In this document: one piece after another, positions 7,534 through 18,438 of the stretch
Numbering within the stretch: the stretch's first letter is position 1
How the letters are laid out: each line of letters opens with the position of its first letter
Origin: Pseudomonas sp. M47T1
Lineage (GTDB): Bacteria; Pseudomonadota; Gammaproteobacteria; Pseudomonadales; Pseudomonadaceae
Reading direction: 5' to 3'
DNA length: 64,000 bases
Assembly: GCF_000263855.1 (NCBI RefSeq)
Contig: NZ_AJWX01000009.1
Location: 62,001 to 126,000, forward strand
Program-made: the position numbers and the translations under genes
The notes under the pieces: generated by a model
What the model saw: only the letters and a program-made list of their open reading frames with translations
Told to the model about the DNA's origin: nothing
Databases searched by the model: none

Positions 7534-10500
7534 ATGTCCCTAGCCGACGTCCGCCTGGACGACAAGTATCGCCTCGCCACCGGTCACCTTTACCTCACCG
7601 GTACCCAGGCGCTCACGCGCCTGCCCATGCTGCAAAAGCAGCGTGACGAGGCCCGTGGTCTCAACACCGCCGGGTTCATTTCCGGTTACCGTGGTTCACC
7701 CCTGGGCAACCTCGACAAGAGCCTGTGGGACGCTCGCGACTACCTGCAACAGAACGCCATCCACTTCCAGCCTGGTGTCAACGAAGAGCTGGGCGCCACC
7801 GCAGTGTGGGGTAGCCAGCAGGTCAACCTGTTTCCCCAGGGCAAGTACGACGGCGTATTCGCCCTGTGGTACGGCAAGGCGCCTGGCGTGGACCGCTGCG
7901 GCGACGTGTTCAAGCATGGCAATTCGGCCGGCGTTGCGCCGCTGGGCGGCGTGCTGGTGCTGGCCGGTGATGACCATGGCTGCAAGTCTTCCACTATTGC
8001 CAGCCAGAGCGAGCACGCGTTCATCGCGGCGATGATTCCGGTGCTCAACCCCAGCAACGTCCAGGAAATACTCGACTACGGCATCATCGGCTGGGAGCTC
8101 TCGCGCTACAGCGGTTGCTGGGTGGCCATGAAGGCCATCGCTGAAAACGTCGACTCCTCGGCGGTGGTCGAAGTCGACCCGCTGCGCATACAGACCCGCG
8201 TGCCCGAGGACTTCCAACTGCCTGAAGACGGCCTGCACATTCGCTGGCCCGACCCGCCCCTGGCCCAGGAAGCGCGGCTCAACACCTACAAAATCTATGC
8301 GGCGCGGGCGTTTGCCCGGGCCAACCAGTTGAACAAGGTGATGCTCGACTCGCCGCAGCCGCGCCTGGGCATCATCACCACAGGCAAGTCGTACCTGGAC
8401 GTGCGCCAGGCCCTGGAGGAATTGGGCCTGGACGAGACGCTGTGCGCCCAGGTGGGTATTCGCCTGCTCAAGGTGGGCATGAGCTGGCCGCTGGAGCCGG
8501 TGTCGGTGCACGACTTCGCCCAAGGCCTGGATGAGATTTTGGTGGTGGAGGAGAAGCGCAGCGTCATCGAAGACCAGCTCACCGGCCAGCTCTACAACTG
8601 GCCCGTGGACAAGCGCCCGCGCGTGGTGGGCGAATTCGACGAACAAGGGCGCTCGCTGCTGCCCAACCTCAGCGAGCTGACCCCGGCCATGGTGGCCCGG
8701 GTCATCGCCAAGCGGCTGGCACCGATCTACAGCAGCCCGCAAGTCGAAGCACGGCTGCGCTTTCTGCAAGAGAAGGAACAAGCCCTGCAGGCACCGCTCC
8801 ATACTGTGCAGCGCACCCCGCATTTCTGCTCCGGTTGCCCGCACAACAGCTCCACCAAGGTACCGGAAGGCAGCCGCGCGCTGGCAGGCATTGGCTGTCA
8901 CTACATGACCATCTGGATGGACCGCGAGACTGACACCTTCACCCAGATGGGCGGCGAGGGCGTGACCTGGATCGGCCAGGCGCCGTTCACCGAGACCGCC
9001 CATGTGTTCCAGAACCTGGGCGACGGCACCTATTTCCACTCCGGCCACCTGGCGGTGCGTGCGGCGGTGGCCTCGGGTGTCAACATCACCTACAAGATCC
9101 TCTACAACGACGCCGTGGCCATGACCGGCGGCCAGCCCATCGACGGCATCCTGCGGGTGGACCAACTCAGCCGCCAGGTGTTCGACGAGGGGGTGCAGCG
9201 CATCGCGCTGGTCAGCGACGAGCCGGACAAATACCCCAGCCGCGCCGGCTTTGCGCCCATCACCACCTTCCATCACCGTCGCGACCTGGACGCAGTGATG
9301 CGTGAGCTGCGCGAGTTCAAGGGCGTCTCGGTGATCATCTATGACCAGACCTGCGCCACCGAAAAACGCCGGCGGCGCAAACGCGGGACCATGCCCGAGT
9401 TGAACAAGCGCGCGCTCATCAACCCGGCGGTGTGTGAGGGCTGTGGTGACTGCGGGGTGAAGTCCGGTTGCCTGTCGGTACTGCCGCTGGAAACGCCCCA
9501 GGGCCGCAAGCGCGAGATCGACCAGAATGCCTGCAACAAGGACTTCAGTTGCGTGGAAGGCTTTTGCCCCAGCTTTGTGACCGTGCACGGCGGGCAGTTG
9601 CGCAAGCCACAGCTGCCAGGCCAGGACCAGGCCTTTGCTGCCCTGCCCGAGCCGGTGCTACCGAGCCTGGCCAAGCCGTTCAATATCCTTCTGCCTGGCG
9701 TGGGCGGCACCGGCGTGACCACGGTCGGCGCCATGCTGGGCCTGGCGGCCAACCTGGAAGGCAAGGGCTGCAGCGTCCTCGACCAGGCGGGGCTGGCACA
9801 GAAATTCGGGCCGGTGGTCACGCATATCCGCATTGCCGCCCATCAGGGCGACTTGTTTGCCGTGCGCATCGCTGCTGGCGAAGCCGACTTGCTGCTGGGT
9901 TGCGATTTGCTGGTGGCTTCCGGCCCGGATGCGCTGGCAAAACTGAGCCTGGGCAAATCCTGCGCGGTAATCAACAGCCAGCAGACGCCGACCGCCGCCT
10001 TTACCCGCGACCCGGACGCACAGTTTCCCGCGGCCGCCATGAGCCAGACGATCGTCGATGCCGTGGGTGCGGACAAGACTCACTGTGTCGACGCCACGCG
10101 GCTGGCGGTCGGGCTGTTGGGTGACAGCATCGCCAGTAACCTGTTCATGCTGGGCTATGCCTACCAGTTGGGCCTCATCCCGTTGACGGCCGAGGCCATC
10201 AACAAGGCTATCGAATTGAATGCGGTGGCGGTCAAACTCAATCAACAGGCCTTTCTATGGGGGCGCCGTGCTGCTCATGACCTGGCAGCGGTAGAAACGG
10301 TGCTCAAGCCCACCAGCCCTATTCGCCAGGCCAACGAGCAACCCCTGGAGCAGCGCCTGGCGGCCAATGCCCTCACGCTTCGGGAGTATCAGAACCAGGC
10401 CTACGCCGATGTCTACCTGGCGTTGGTCAGTCGCGTCCGCGAAGCCGAGGCCCGTCTGCTGCCCGGCCAATCGCCGGCGCTGACCGAGGCGGTGGCCCAG

Positions 10501-11004
10501 TTTGCGTTCAAACTGCTGGCCTACAAGGACGAGTACGAAGTGGCGCGGCTGTACAGCAACGGTGACTTCACCCGTCAATTGCAGGCGCAATTCGAGGGCG
10601 ATTACCGTCTTGAGTTTCACCTGGCGCCTTCGTGGCTGAACAAGCAGGGCAATACCGCCAAACGCAGTTTCGGCCCTTGGATGCTCAAGGCTTTCGGCAT
10701 GCTGGCGCCGTTCAAATTCCTGCGCGGCACGGTGCTGGACCCGTTCGGCTACAGCCACGAACGGCGCCAGGAACGCGCGCTGATCGACGCCTACCGGGCC
10801 GACATCGATCTGATCCTGACCCACCTCACCCCGGCCAACCGCCATACGGCGTTGAGCCTGGCACGGCTTCCGGAACAGATTCGCGGCTACGGACATGTGA
10901 AGGACAGAGCCATCCAGGCCGCGGAACAGGAAGCCCAGGCGCTGCGCAAATGCCTGCGCGATGGTGAGGCGGCGGTGGTCAAGCTGTTCGAGGTCGCTGC
11001 CTGA
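7534..11004 (+). CDS. Indolepyruvate ferredoxin oxidoreductase, fused alpha-gamma type
   Basis: This thiamine-diphosphate enzyme of 1156 residues oxidatively decarboxylates aryl (or branched) 2-oxo acids to acyl-CoA with reduction of ferredoxin. The order is: pyrimidine-binding domain near the start (FISGYRGSPLGN), TPP domain near residue 470 (GGEGVTWIGQAPF), a cysteine cluster at about 630-680 (CEGCGDCGVKSGC, CVEGFCPS), the gamma domain from about 718 (LLPGVGGTGVTTVGAM), and a C-terminal DUF6537-like tail. The start at 7534 is preceded by GGAG; an ATG at 7495 is in frame but has no ribosome site. It is divergent from an Lrp-type regulator. Its role is probably aromatic amino acid or keto acid breakdown. 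Confidence 0.9.
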   Translation: MSLADVRLDDKYRLATGHLYLTGTQALTRLPMLQKQRDEARGLNTAGFISGYRGSPLGNLDKSLWDARDYLQQNAIHFQPGVNEELGATAVWGSQQVNLFPQGKYDGVFALWYGKAPGVDRCGDVFKHGNSAGVAPLGGVLVLAGDDHGCKSSTIASQSEHAFIAAMIPVLNPSNVQEILDYGIIGWELSRYSGCWVAMKAIAENVDSSAVVEVDPLRIQTRVPEDFQLPEDGLHIRWPDPPLAQEARLNTYKIYAARAFARANQLNKVMLDSPQPRLGIITTGKSYLDVRQALEELGLDETLCAQVGIRLLKVGMSWPLEPVSVHDFAQGLDEILVVEEKRSVIEDQLTGQLYNWPVDKRPRVVGEFDEQGRSLLPNLSELTPAMVARVIAKRLAPIYSSPQVEARLRFLQEKEQALQAPLHTVQRTPHFCSGCPHNSSTKVPEGSRALAGIGCHYMTIWMDRETDTFTQMGGEGVTWIGQAPFTETAHVFQNLGDGTYFHSGHLAVRAAVASGVNITYKILYNDAVAMTGGQPIDGILRVDQLSRQVFDEGVQRIALVSDEPDKYPSRAGFAPITTFHHRRDLDAVMRELREFKGVSVIIYDQTCATEKRRRRKRGTMPELNKRALINPAVCEGCGDCGVKSGCLSVLPLETPQGRKREIDQNACNKDFSCVEGFCPSFVTVHGGQLRKPQLPGQDQAFAALPEPVLPSLAKPFNILLPGVGGTGVTTVGAMLGLAANLEGKGCSVLDQAGLAQKFGPVVTHIRIAAHQGDLFAVRIAAGEADLLLGCDLLVASGPDALAKLSLGKSCAVINSQQTPTAAFTRDPDAQFPAAAMSQTIVDAVGADKTHCVDATRLAVGLLGDSIASNLFMLGYAYQLGLIPLTAEAINKAIELNAVAVKLNQQAFLWGRRAAHDLAAVETVLKPTSPIRQANEQPLEQRLAANALTLREYQNQAYADVYLALVSRVREAEARLLPGQSPALTEAVAQFAFKLLAYKDEYEVARLYSNGDFTRQLQAQFEGDYRLEFHLAPSWLNKQGNTAKRSFGPWMLKAFGMLAPFKFLRGTVLDPFGYSHERRQERALIDAYRADIDLILTHLTPANRHTALSLARLPEQIRGYGHVKDRAIQAAEQEAQALRKCLRDGEAAVVKLFEVAA

Positions 11005-11339
11005 TGGGGTAACGAGCGGCCCTGTGGGGGCTGGTTTACCCGCGAGCGTTTACTGCCTCGAAATGACGCTGGCAGCATCGATTTAGCCGCTGCCGCCAGC
11101 CTGTGCTGGCCCTCATCCTCGCTGGAGATCACCAGTGTACGTAAGGGCCAGCGCAGCCTGCGGCAGCGGCTACAGAGGCGTTGGCCGAGAATGCCCCATC
11201 AGATCCCGCAATGCCTGCTGTTTCAAGGCTGACAGTGGTAACAATGGTCCAGCTCAATGTGCTCCAGAAAGTCTTCATCATGGAACGTCAGGCTAGCGTC
11301 ACGTCACTCGATCATTGCCATGCAGCTTGCTTTGCAAGG
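11005..11339. repeat. Intergenic stretch with a REP inverted repeat
   Basis: The gap holds no gene that I can support. A long imperfect inverted repeat has arms at 11084-11112 (starting TAGCCGCTGCCG) and 11144-11172 (ending CGGCAGCGGCTA). It is the TAGCCGCTGCCG type of Pseudomonas REP pair also seen at 26792 and, in part, near 17950. It lies between converging transcripts and may end both. Confidence 0.6.
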
Positions 11340-13220
11340 TTAGTCAGGCTCCATTTCAACCAATACGCTGCCCTCGGCCACCATCTCGCCTTCCAGGCAA
11401 TTCAGCGCTTTGACCACCCCTGCCTGAGGCGCGCGGATGCTGTGTTCCATTTTCATGGCTTCCAGCACCACCAGGGGCGTTCCGGCTTCGATGTGCTGGC
11501 CGGCGCTGACCAGCACCCGCACGATACTGCCATTCATGGGCGCGTTGAGACCACCTTGTTGGGTATGGCGGGCGTCGGCCTCGGCGATCGGGTTGACCAG
11601 GGTTAGGGGGTAGAGTTCGTCCTGCCAGCGCAGGAACAAGGTATCACCGCGCAAAAAGGCGCTGGCCTCGGCGGCCATGGGTTGCAGGTGGACCACTTGG
11701 CGCTGGTCGCGGCAGCGCAGGTGCAGCACCGTTTCACTGGGCAACCCCAGGCGCAGGCCGCTTGCGTGGGACCACGGGTCGTTTCCGGGCGGTTGGGTGG
11801 CTATCAGCGCATTGCCAGCCGCTTGCCAGAACGCCTCGGGCAGCGGCGCCGGTGCTGGCAGCAACTGGGCCTGGTGACGGGGAATGAAGCCGGTGTCCAG
11901 TTCGGCTTCGGCAAAGGCGGGGTGGCCGATGATGCGGCGCAGGAACGCCAGGTTGGTGCGAACGCCGCCCACGGCGAACTCGTCGAGCATGGCCAGTAGG
12001 CGCAGGCGCGCGTGTTCGCGGGTGTCGCCCCAGGCGATCAGCTTGCCCAGCATGGGGTCGTAGAAGGGCGACACGCTGTCGCCTTCGCTGACCCCGCTGT
12101 CCACGCGCCGCCCGGGCCCCGGCGTCGACTCACGGTACAGCGCCAGGGTGCCGGTGGCCGGCAGGAATTCGTTGTCGGGGTCCTCGGCGTACAGGCGCAC
12201 CTCGATCGCGTGGCCGTTCAGGGCCACCTGTTGTTGGTTGATGGGCAGCGCCTGGCCTTGGGCCACGTGGATTTGCCAGGCGACCAGGTCGAGCCCGGTG
12301 ATGGCTTCGGTGACCGGGTGCTCCACCTGTAAGCGGGTGTTCATTTCCATGAAGAAGAATGCGCCGCGGGCGTCCAGCAGGAACTCCACGGTGCCCGCGC
12401 CCACATAGCCGATGGCCAGGGCGGCCTTGACCGCCGCTTCGCCCATGGCTTGCCGCAACGCCGGGGACAGGCCCGGGGCAGGGGCTTCCTCCACAACCTT
12501 CTGATGACGGCGCTGGATGGAGCAGTCACGTTCATTGAGGTACAGGCAGTGGCCGTGCCGATCGGCAAACACCTGGATTTCCACGTGCCGCGGTTGCAGC
12601 ACGTACTTTTCCACCAGCATGCGCGCGTCGCCGAACGATGACTGTGCTTCGCGCTGGGCGGAGGCCAGAGACTCGGCGAGTTCGCTCTCCCGTTCCACCA
12701 CTTTCATGCCCTTGCCCCCACCGCCGGCGGTGGCCTTGAGCAGCACCGGGTAGCCGATGCGTTCGGCGGCGGCGCGGAAGGTATCCAGGTCCTGGGCGGC
12801 GCCGTGGTAACCGGGTACCAGCGGTACGCCGGCGGTCTCCATCAAGGCTTTGGCGGCGGATTTGCTGCCCATGGCGTCGATGGCACTGGCCGGCGGGCCC
12901 AGGAAGACCAGCCCGGCGTTGTCGATGGCGCGCGCGAACGCGGCGTTCTCGGACAGAAAGCCGTAGCCGGGGTGAATCGCCTGGGCGCCGCTGGCCAGGG
13001 CGGCGGCAATGATCTTGTCGATGTCCAGGTAGCTGTCGCCGGCCTTGCTGCCGCCCAGGTCGACGCGGATGTCCGCCTCGCGGCTGTGCCGGGCGTCACG
13101 GTCGATGGCGCTGTGCACGGCCACAGTGGTCAGGCCCATGGCCTTGGCGGTGCGCATCACCCGGCAGGCGATCTCGCCGCGGTTGGCCACCAGCAGGGTG
13201 GTGATGGAGGGTGCGCTCAT
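11340..13220 (-). CDS. liuD: Methylcrotonyl-CoA carboxylase alpha (biotin carboxylase/carrier) subunit
   Basis: This biotin-dependent enzyme subunit has 626 residues. The biotin carboxylase domain (NRGEIACRVMRTAKAMG, the ATP-grasp loop GGGGKGMK, and the EMNTRLQVEHPVTEAITG signature) is followed by the biotin carrier domain. Lys590 in EAMKM is the biotin site. With LiuB it carboxylates 3-methylcrotonyl-CoA in leucine/isovalerate breakdown. Geranyl-CoA carboxylase alpha is similar, but the surrounding genes are liuA, B and C rather than an atu cluster. The ATG overlaps the liuC stop (ATGA). It is the last gene of the liuABCD operon. Confidence 0.92.
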   Translation of the reverse strand: MSAPSITTLLVANRGEIACRVMRTAKAMGLTTVAVHSAIDRDARHSREADIRVDLGGSKAGDSYLDIDKIIAAALASGAQAIHPGYGFLSENAAFARAIDNAGLVFLGPPASAIDAMGSKSAAKALMETAGVPLVPGYHGAAQDLDTFRAAAERIGYPVLLKATAGGGGKGMKVVERESELAESLASAQREAQSSFGDARMLVEKYVLQPRHVEIQVFADRHGHCLYLNERDCSIQRRHQKVVEEAPAPGLSPALRQAMGEAAVKAALAIGYVGAGTVEFLLDARGAFFFMEMNTRLQVEHPVTEAITGLDLVAWQIHVAQGQALPINQQQVALNGHAIEVRLYAEDPDNEFLPATGTLALYRESTPGPGRRVDSGVSEGDSVSPFYDPMLGKLIAWGDTREHARLRLLAMLDEFAVGGVRTNLAFLRRIIGHPAFAEAELDTGFIPRHQAQLLPAPAPLPEAFWQAAGNALIATQPPGNDPWSHASGLRLGLPSETVLHLRCRDQRQVVHLQPMAAEASAFLRGDTLFLRWQDELYPLTLVNPIAEADARHTQQGGLNAPMNGSIVRVLVSAGQHIEAGTPLVVLEAMKMEHSIRAPQAGVVKALNCLEGEMVAEGSVLVEMEPD

Positions 13221-14023
13221 GAATGCGACTCCTGCGTCTGCCAGGTGGGCGGGCGTTTTTCCAGAAAGGCGCGCAGGCCTTCCTGGCCCTCACCGCTGAC
13301 GCGAATGCGGGCGATGGCGTTTTCGCAATAGCGACGCACCGCAGTGGTGGTTTCACCGTGGGCCACCTCGCGCAGCAGGTCCTTGCAGGCACGCATGGCC
13401 TGGGGGCTGTTGAGCAGCAGGTTGTCTATCCAGTGAGCCACCCGCTGTTCCAGCTCGGCGGCGGCGCAAGTCTCGCTGAGCAACCCCAGCTCATAGGCGC
13501 GCTGAGCGTCGAAACGCTCGGCGGTCAGTGCGTAGCGGCGGGTGGCGCGCTCGCCAATGGCCTTGACCACGAATGGGCTGATCACCGCCGGCGTCAGGCC
13601 GATGCGCACCTCCGACAGGCAGAACTGCGCATCCTCGGTGCCGATGGCCAGGTCGCAGCAACTGATCAGGCCCAGGGCGCCCCCATAGGCAGCCCCCTGA
13701 ACCACTGCCAGGGTGGGCAGTTTCAGTTTGTTCAGGCTGTACATCAATTCGGCCAGCTCGCGAGCGTCGTCCAGGTTGGTGTTGAAGTCCAGCTGCGCCG
13801 ATTGCTGCATCCAGGCCAGGTCGGCGCCTGCGCAGAAATGCTTGCCACGGCCACGTATCAAAAGGAAGCGCAGGGTGCCCGCGCTGGCAACCGCCTCCAG
13901 CGCCAGGATCAGTTCGCGGATCATCTGGGCATTGAAGGCGTTGTTCTTCTCGGGGCGGTTGAGCCACAAGGTGGCGAAACCCCGTGGGTCGTGTTGCAGT
14001 TCGAGGGTGCTGAAGTCGTTCAT
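13217..14023 (-). CDS. liuC: Methylglutaconyl-CoA hydratase (enoyl-CoA hydratase family)
   Basis: This crotonase-fold enzyme has 268 residues. The oxyanion-hole segments are visible (RGRGKHFCAGADLAWM and QGAAYGGALGLISCCDLAIG), as is the downstream acidic position in CLSEVRIGLTPAVISP. In the liu pathway it hydrates 3-methylglutaconyl-CoA to HMG-CoA. The start at 14023 lies two bases after the liuB stop, and the stop overlaps liuD, so translation is tightly coupled. Confidence 0.9.
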   Translation of the reverse strand: MNDFSTLELQHDPRGFATLWLNRPEKNNAFNAQMIRELILALEAVASAGTLRFLLIRGRGKHFCAGADLAWMQQSAQLDFNTNLDDARELAELMYSLNKLKLPTLAVVQGAAYGGALGLISCCDLAIGTEDAQFCLSEVRIGLTPAVISPFVVKAIGERATRRYALTAERFDAQRAYELGLLSETCAAAELEQRVAHWIDNLLLNSPQAMRACKDLLREVAHGETTTAVRRYCENAIARIRVSGEGQEGLRAFLEKRPPTWQTQESHS

Positions 14024-14025
14024 GA

Positions 14026-15633
<1,608 letters not shown>

Positions 15634-15645
15634 GGCGGCGCTCCG

Positions 15646-16809
15646 TCAGCGGGTTTCGTTGAACAGTTCGCGGCCGATCAGCATGCGGCGAATTTCACTG
15701 GTGCCCGCGCCGATCTCGTAGAGTTTGGCGTCGCGCAGCAGGCGGCCGGCAGGGAATTCGTTGATATAGCCGTTGCCCCCCAGAATCTGGATGGCCTCCA
15801 AGGCCATCTGCGTCGCGCGCTCGGCCGTATAAAGAATGACCCCGGCGGCGTCCTTGCGCGTGGTTTCGCCGCGTTCGCAGGCCTGGGCCACGGCATAGAG
15901 GTAGGCGCGGCTGGCATTGAGCTGGGTGTACATGTCGGCAACCTTGGCCTGGATCAGCTGAAATTCGCCGATGCTCTGACCGAACTGCTTGCGGTCATGG
16001 ATGTAGGGCACTACCAGGTCCATGCAGGCCTGCATGATGCCCGTAGGGCCTGCGCTGAGCACCACACGCTCATAGTCCAGGCCGCTCATCAGCACCTTCA
16101 CGCCGCCATCGAGTGCGCCCAGGATGTTGTCCTCGGGCACCTGTACATCGTCGAAAAACAGCTCGCAGGTGTTGGAGCCGCGCATGCCCAGCTTGTCGAA
16201 CTTGGTGCCGCGGCTGAAGCCTTTCCAGTCGCGTTCCACGATAAAGGCGGTGATGCCGTGGGGGCCCTTTGCCAGGTCGGTCTTGGCGTAGATCACGTAG
16301 GTATTGGCGTCGGGGCCATTGGTGATCCAGGTCTTGGAGCCGTTGAGCACGTAGTGATCGCCGCATTTGTCGGCGCGCAGCTTCATCGACACCACGTCAG
16401 AGCCGGCGTTGGGCTCGCTCATGGCCAGGGCGCCCACGTGCTCGCCGCTGATCAGCTTAGGCAGGTACTTGAGCTTCTGCGCGTGGCTGCCGTTGCGGTT
16501 GATCTGGTTGACGCACAGGTTGGAGTGCGCGCCATAGGACAACGCCACCGACGCCGAGGCACGGCTGATCTCTTCCATGGCCACTACATGGGCCAGGTAA
16601 CCCAGGCCTGCGCCACCATACTCTTGCGGCACGGTAACACCCAGCAGGCCCATGTCGCCGAATTGGCGCCACAGGTCGGCGGGGAACAGGTTGTCATGGT
16701 CGATCTGCGCGGCGCGTGGGGCAATCTGGGCGGCGGCGAACGCCTGCACCTGGTCGCGCAGCATGTCGATGGTTTCGCCCAGGGCGAAATTGAGGCTCGG
16801 ATAGCGCAT
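15646..16809 (-). CDS. liuA: Isovaleryl-CoA dehydrogenase
   Basis: This FAD acyl-CoA dehydrogenase has 387 residues. It has the family signatures [15 protein letters not shown] and [35 protein letters not shown]. The base glutamate of isovaleryl-CoA dehydrogenases lies in [13 protein letters not shown], as in human IVD, rather than at the C-terminal site of other acyl-CoA dehydrogenases. It is the first gene of the operon. A LiuR palindrome lies 38-53 bases before its ATG. Confidence 0.92.
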   Translation of the reverse strand: MRYPSLNFALGETIDMLRDQVQAFAAAQIAPRAAQIDHDNLFPADLWRQFGDMGLLGVTVPQEYGGAGLGYLAHVVAMEEISRASASVALSYGAHSNLCVNQINRNGSHAQKLKYLPKLISGEHVGALAMSEPNAGSDVVSMKLRADKCGDHYVLNGSKTWITNGPDANTYVIYAKTDLAKGPHGITAFIVERDWKGFSRGTKFDKLGMRGSNTCELFFDDVQVPEDNILGALDGGVKVLMSGLDYERVVLSAGPTGIMQACMDLVVPYIHDRKQFGQSIGEFQLIQAKVADMYTQLNASRAYLYAVAQACERGETTRKDAAGVILYTAERATQMALEAIQILGGNGYINEFPAGRLLRDAKLYEIGAGTSEIRRMLIGRELFNETR

Positions 16810-16846
16810 GGGAAGGCCTGCGTCTGATTGTTATTGAGTGCTTACC

Positions 16847-16862
16847 TTTACGTTAACGTAAA
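16847..16862 (-). promoter_or_regulatory. LiuR-type operator before liuA
   Basis: TTTACGTTAACGTAAA is a perfect 16-base palindrome just upstream of liuA. It shares the ACGTTAACGT core with the palindrome before liuR at 19893-19910. MerR-family activators bind such dyads within stretched promoter spacers, so LiuR probably controls the operon here. Confidence 0.75.
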
Positions 16863-16981
16863 CCTTGGGCAGGTAAGCTGTCAATGTCAGAAACACGAGA
16901 GTCAGATACGTTTGTGCCCCAGAAACTGGTGGCGCTGTTCAACACCGTAGCGCACCAGAGTCAGACTGGCCCCCAGCCCTT

Positions 16982-17317
16982 GACCGACTCCTGCAACAAC
17001 AACGGGGCGGCCTGCTGCGCAAGGAAGGCAACCGCTGGGTCGCCGACCCGCGGCACAGCCAGGGCCTGCGGTTCAACCCGGCGTTCCTGGCGGCGGTCAA
17101 TCAGCTCTGCCACTCGGCCGACGTGCTCTACACCGACGGTGGCATGGGCCTGGGCTTCGAGTTGCTGGACGACAGCGACACGCGCTTGCGCCTGGTGCTG
17201 ACGGCGCCCGACGGGCTGCCGCTGACCTGGCATTTGCGCACGGAGCTGGGGGCAGGGCCGTTGGCGTTGCTGACGCTGCGGGGCTTCACGTTGCCGAAGC
17301 AGATCTTTTCTGGCGGC
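16982..17317 (+). pseudogene. 3' fragment of a type VI secretion tssM (icmF) gene
   Basis: One forward frame encodes about 110 residues typical of the C-terminal region of TssM, the inner-membrane ATPase-like core of type VI secretion systems. It has RFNPAFLAAVNQLCHSADVLY followed by TDGGMGLGFEL, and a tail ending TELGAGPLALLTLRGFTLPKQIF. Between these the usual middle segment is missing, and nothing before 16980 continues the protein. There is no start, no stop in place and no other T6SS gene in the window. It is a relic of a lost locus beside the sRNA block. Confidence 0.65.
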
Positions 17318-17383
17318 GGATTAGGTAGACGCGCCTTGTGCCTTGGGCGCCGTTACCTTGCTAAAGGCGCAAGGCCCAAACGC

Positions 17384-17740
17384 CAGAAAGCACTGAGGGG
17401 AGCCGAAGCTCCCCTCAAGGTCTTGTTGCTTGCTCTTTTTTTATTATTGAGGGGCGGCCTGTTGTTGTTTTTGGCGACCGTGACCCTTTACCGCGTTTCG
17501 TGTGACCCACATCCTGGGTCAAGAGCAAACGTATTTTTTTGAGCGCTGATTCGCCTGTCACCGGTACGTCGCTGCCTCGGGGCAGTTTTGTTGTTCTGTG
17601 TACGGTGTGGGGCAAGCCCCGGTGGCGCGTCCTCTCCAAAAAAATCTGTTAGCTTCGCCTCTGCCGCGATTGTTCTTGTTATGCCAGAGCCGTTACGTGT
17701 TGTTTTTATTGGGTACTGCTGTTTTATTGTTTTTGTTGTA
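17384..17740 (-). ncRNA. crcY: CrcY-type Hfq/Crc-sequestering small RNA, copy 1
   Basis: The minus strand encodes an RNA of about 355 bases rich in CA motifs (AANAANAA) that bind Hfq-Crc. They are at 17727-17734, 17700-17707, 17670-17680, 17588-17595, 17462-17469 and 17441-17448. It ends in the stem GAGGGGAGC/GCTCCCCTC at 17395-17416 followed by a T-rich run. A sigma-54 promoter precedes it. RNAs of this type (CrcZ, CrcY, CrcX) are induced by CbrAB when poor carbon sources are used and relieve catabolite repression. In P. putida crcY lies beside the HMG-CoA lyase gene, as here. The first 306 bases read from 17384 are identical to copy 2. Confidence 0.85.
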
Positions 17741-17751
17741 CGAGAGATATA

Positions 17752-17766
17752 GCAGGTCCCGTGCCA
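17752..17766 (-). promoter_or_regulatory. Sigma-54 promoter of crcY copy 1
   Basis: TGGCACGGGACCTGC on the minus strand has GG and GC separated by exactly 10 bases, the -24/-12 signature of sigma-54. The expected start is near 17740. TGTTACCC (17849-17856) and TGTAACG (17902-17908) further upstream could be part of an activator (CbrB) site; that part is inference. Confidence 0.8.
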
Positions 17767-18054
17767 ACTTTTCAAAACCCAATGATTTCGGGGCTTTCGC
17801 CGTTTTCAGGAAATTTTCACCAGGTTTTCACAACCCAAGGTGTTTCCCTGTTACCCGTTTGTGGGGGAAAAGTGCGGGTGAGGTGACACTTTGTCGCACC
17901 CTGTAACGCTCTGTCAAATCCATCCGACCTGTAACCGCCGCGTTTGAACGCCGTCTTGCCGCTGCCGCAGGGCTGCGCTGGCCCGTGTGAACGCTGCAGA
18001 TTTTCAGCGCCGCACAGGGCTACAGGGCGCAGTGACAAAAGGACAGGGGAATCG

Positions 18055-18412
18055 CAGAAAGCACTGAGGGGAGCCGAAGCTCCCCTCAAGGTCTTGTTGC
18101 TTGCTCTTTTTTTATTATTGAGGGGCGGCCTGTTGTTGTTTTTGGCGACCGTGACCCTTTACCGCGTTTCGTGTGACCCACATCCTGGGTCAAGAGCAAA
18201 CGTATTTTTTTGAGCGCTGATTCGCCTGTCACCGGTACGTCGCTGCCTCGGGGCAGTTTTGTTGTTCTGTGTACGGTGTGGGGCAAGCCCCGGTGGCGCG
18301 TCCTCTCCAAAAAAATCTGTTAGCTTCGCCTCTGCCGCGATTGTTCTTGTTATGCCAGAGTCGTTACATGTTGTTTTTATTGGGTGGTACTGATTTTATT
18401 GTTTTTGTTGTG
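18055..18412 (-). ncRNA. crcY: CrcY-type Hfq/Crc-sequestering small RNA, copy 2
   Basis: This is the second copy, with all the CA motifs of the first (offset 671) and the same terminator stem at 18066-18087. Differences lie only in the promoter-proximal 50-60 bases, where copy 2 has a two-base insertion (GGTGGTACTGAT against GGTACTGCTG on the plus strand). Both copies keep intact promoters, motifs and terminators, so both are likely expressed. The HMG-CoA lyase gene is read in the same direction just upstream. Confidence 0.85.
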
Positions 18413-18423
18413 CGAGAGATAAA

Positions 18424-18438
18424 GCAGATGCCGTGCCA
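18424..18438 (-). promoter_or_regulatory. Sigma-54 promoter of crcY copy 2
   Basis: TGGCACGGCATCTGC on the minus strand has the GG-N10-GC spacing of sigma-54 promoters. It differs from copy 1 only inside the spacer. About 105 bases upstream, GGGTAA-N6-TTACCC (18544-18561, overlapping the end of the HMG-CoA lyase gene) is a possible enhancer-binding palindrome. Confidence 0.8.

Larger units (their letters stand above)
17384..17775. repeat. Tandem direct repeat unit 1 (paired with 18055-18446)
   Basis: Bases 17384-17689 are identical to 18055-18360, an offset of 671. Similarity continues with scattered differences through the sigma-54 promoter to about 17775, and weakly to about 17860. The duplicated unit is the whole sRNA gene with its promoter and terminator. 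No inverted repeats or target-site duplication flank it, so this is a segmental duplication rather than a transposon. Confidence 0.9.

Noticed and set aside
7696..9588. A 630-codon open frame opposite the indolepyruvate oxidoreductase gene
   Set aside because: It is a shadow of a well-supported enzyme, with no domain and no ribosome site.
11340..13220. Geranyl-CoA carboxylase alpha subunit as the identity of liuD
   Set aside because: The gene order with isovaleryl-CoA dehydrogenase, methylglutaconyl-CoA hydratase and LiuR-type operators points to leucine breakdown. No atu-type genes are present.
16884..17201. A 105-codon frame starting MSETRESDTF
   Set aside because: Its second half is the wrong frame of the tssM remnant. 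It joins unrelated sequence to a shadow.
17415..18310. Two identical 74-codon frames (and related ones) inside the tandem repeat
   Set aside because: They coincide with the CA-motif sRNA bodies, differ from neighbouring codon use and have no ribosome site. The RNA explanation accounts for promoter, motifs and terminator.
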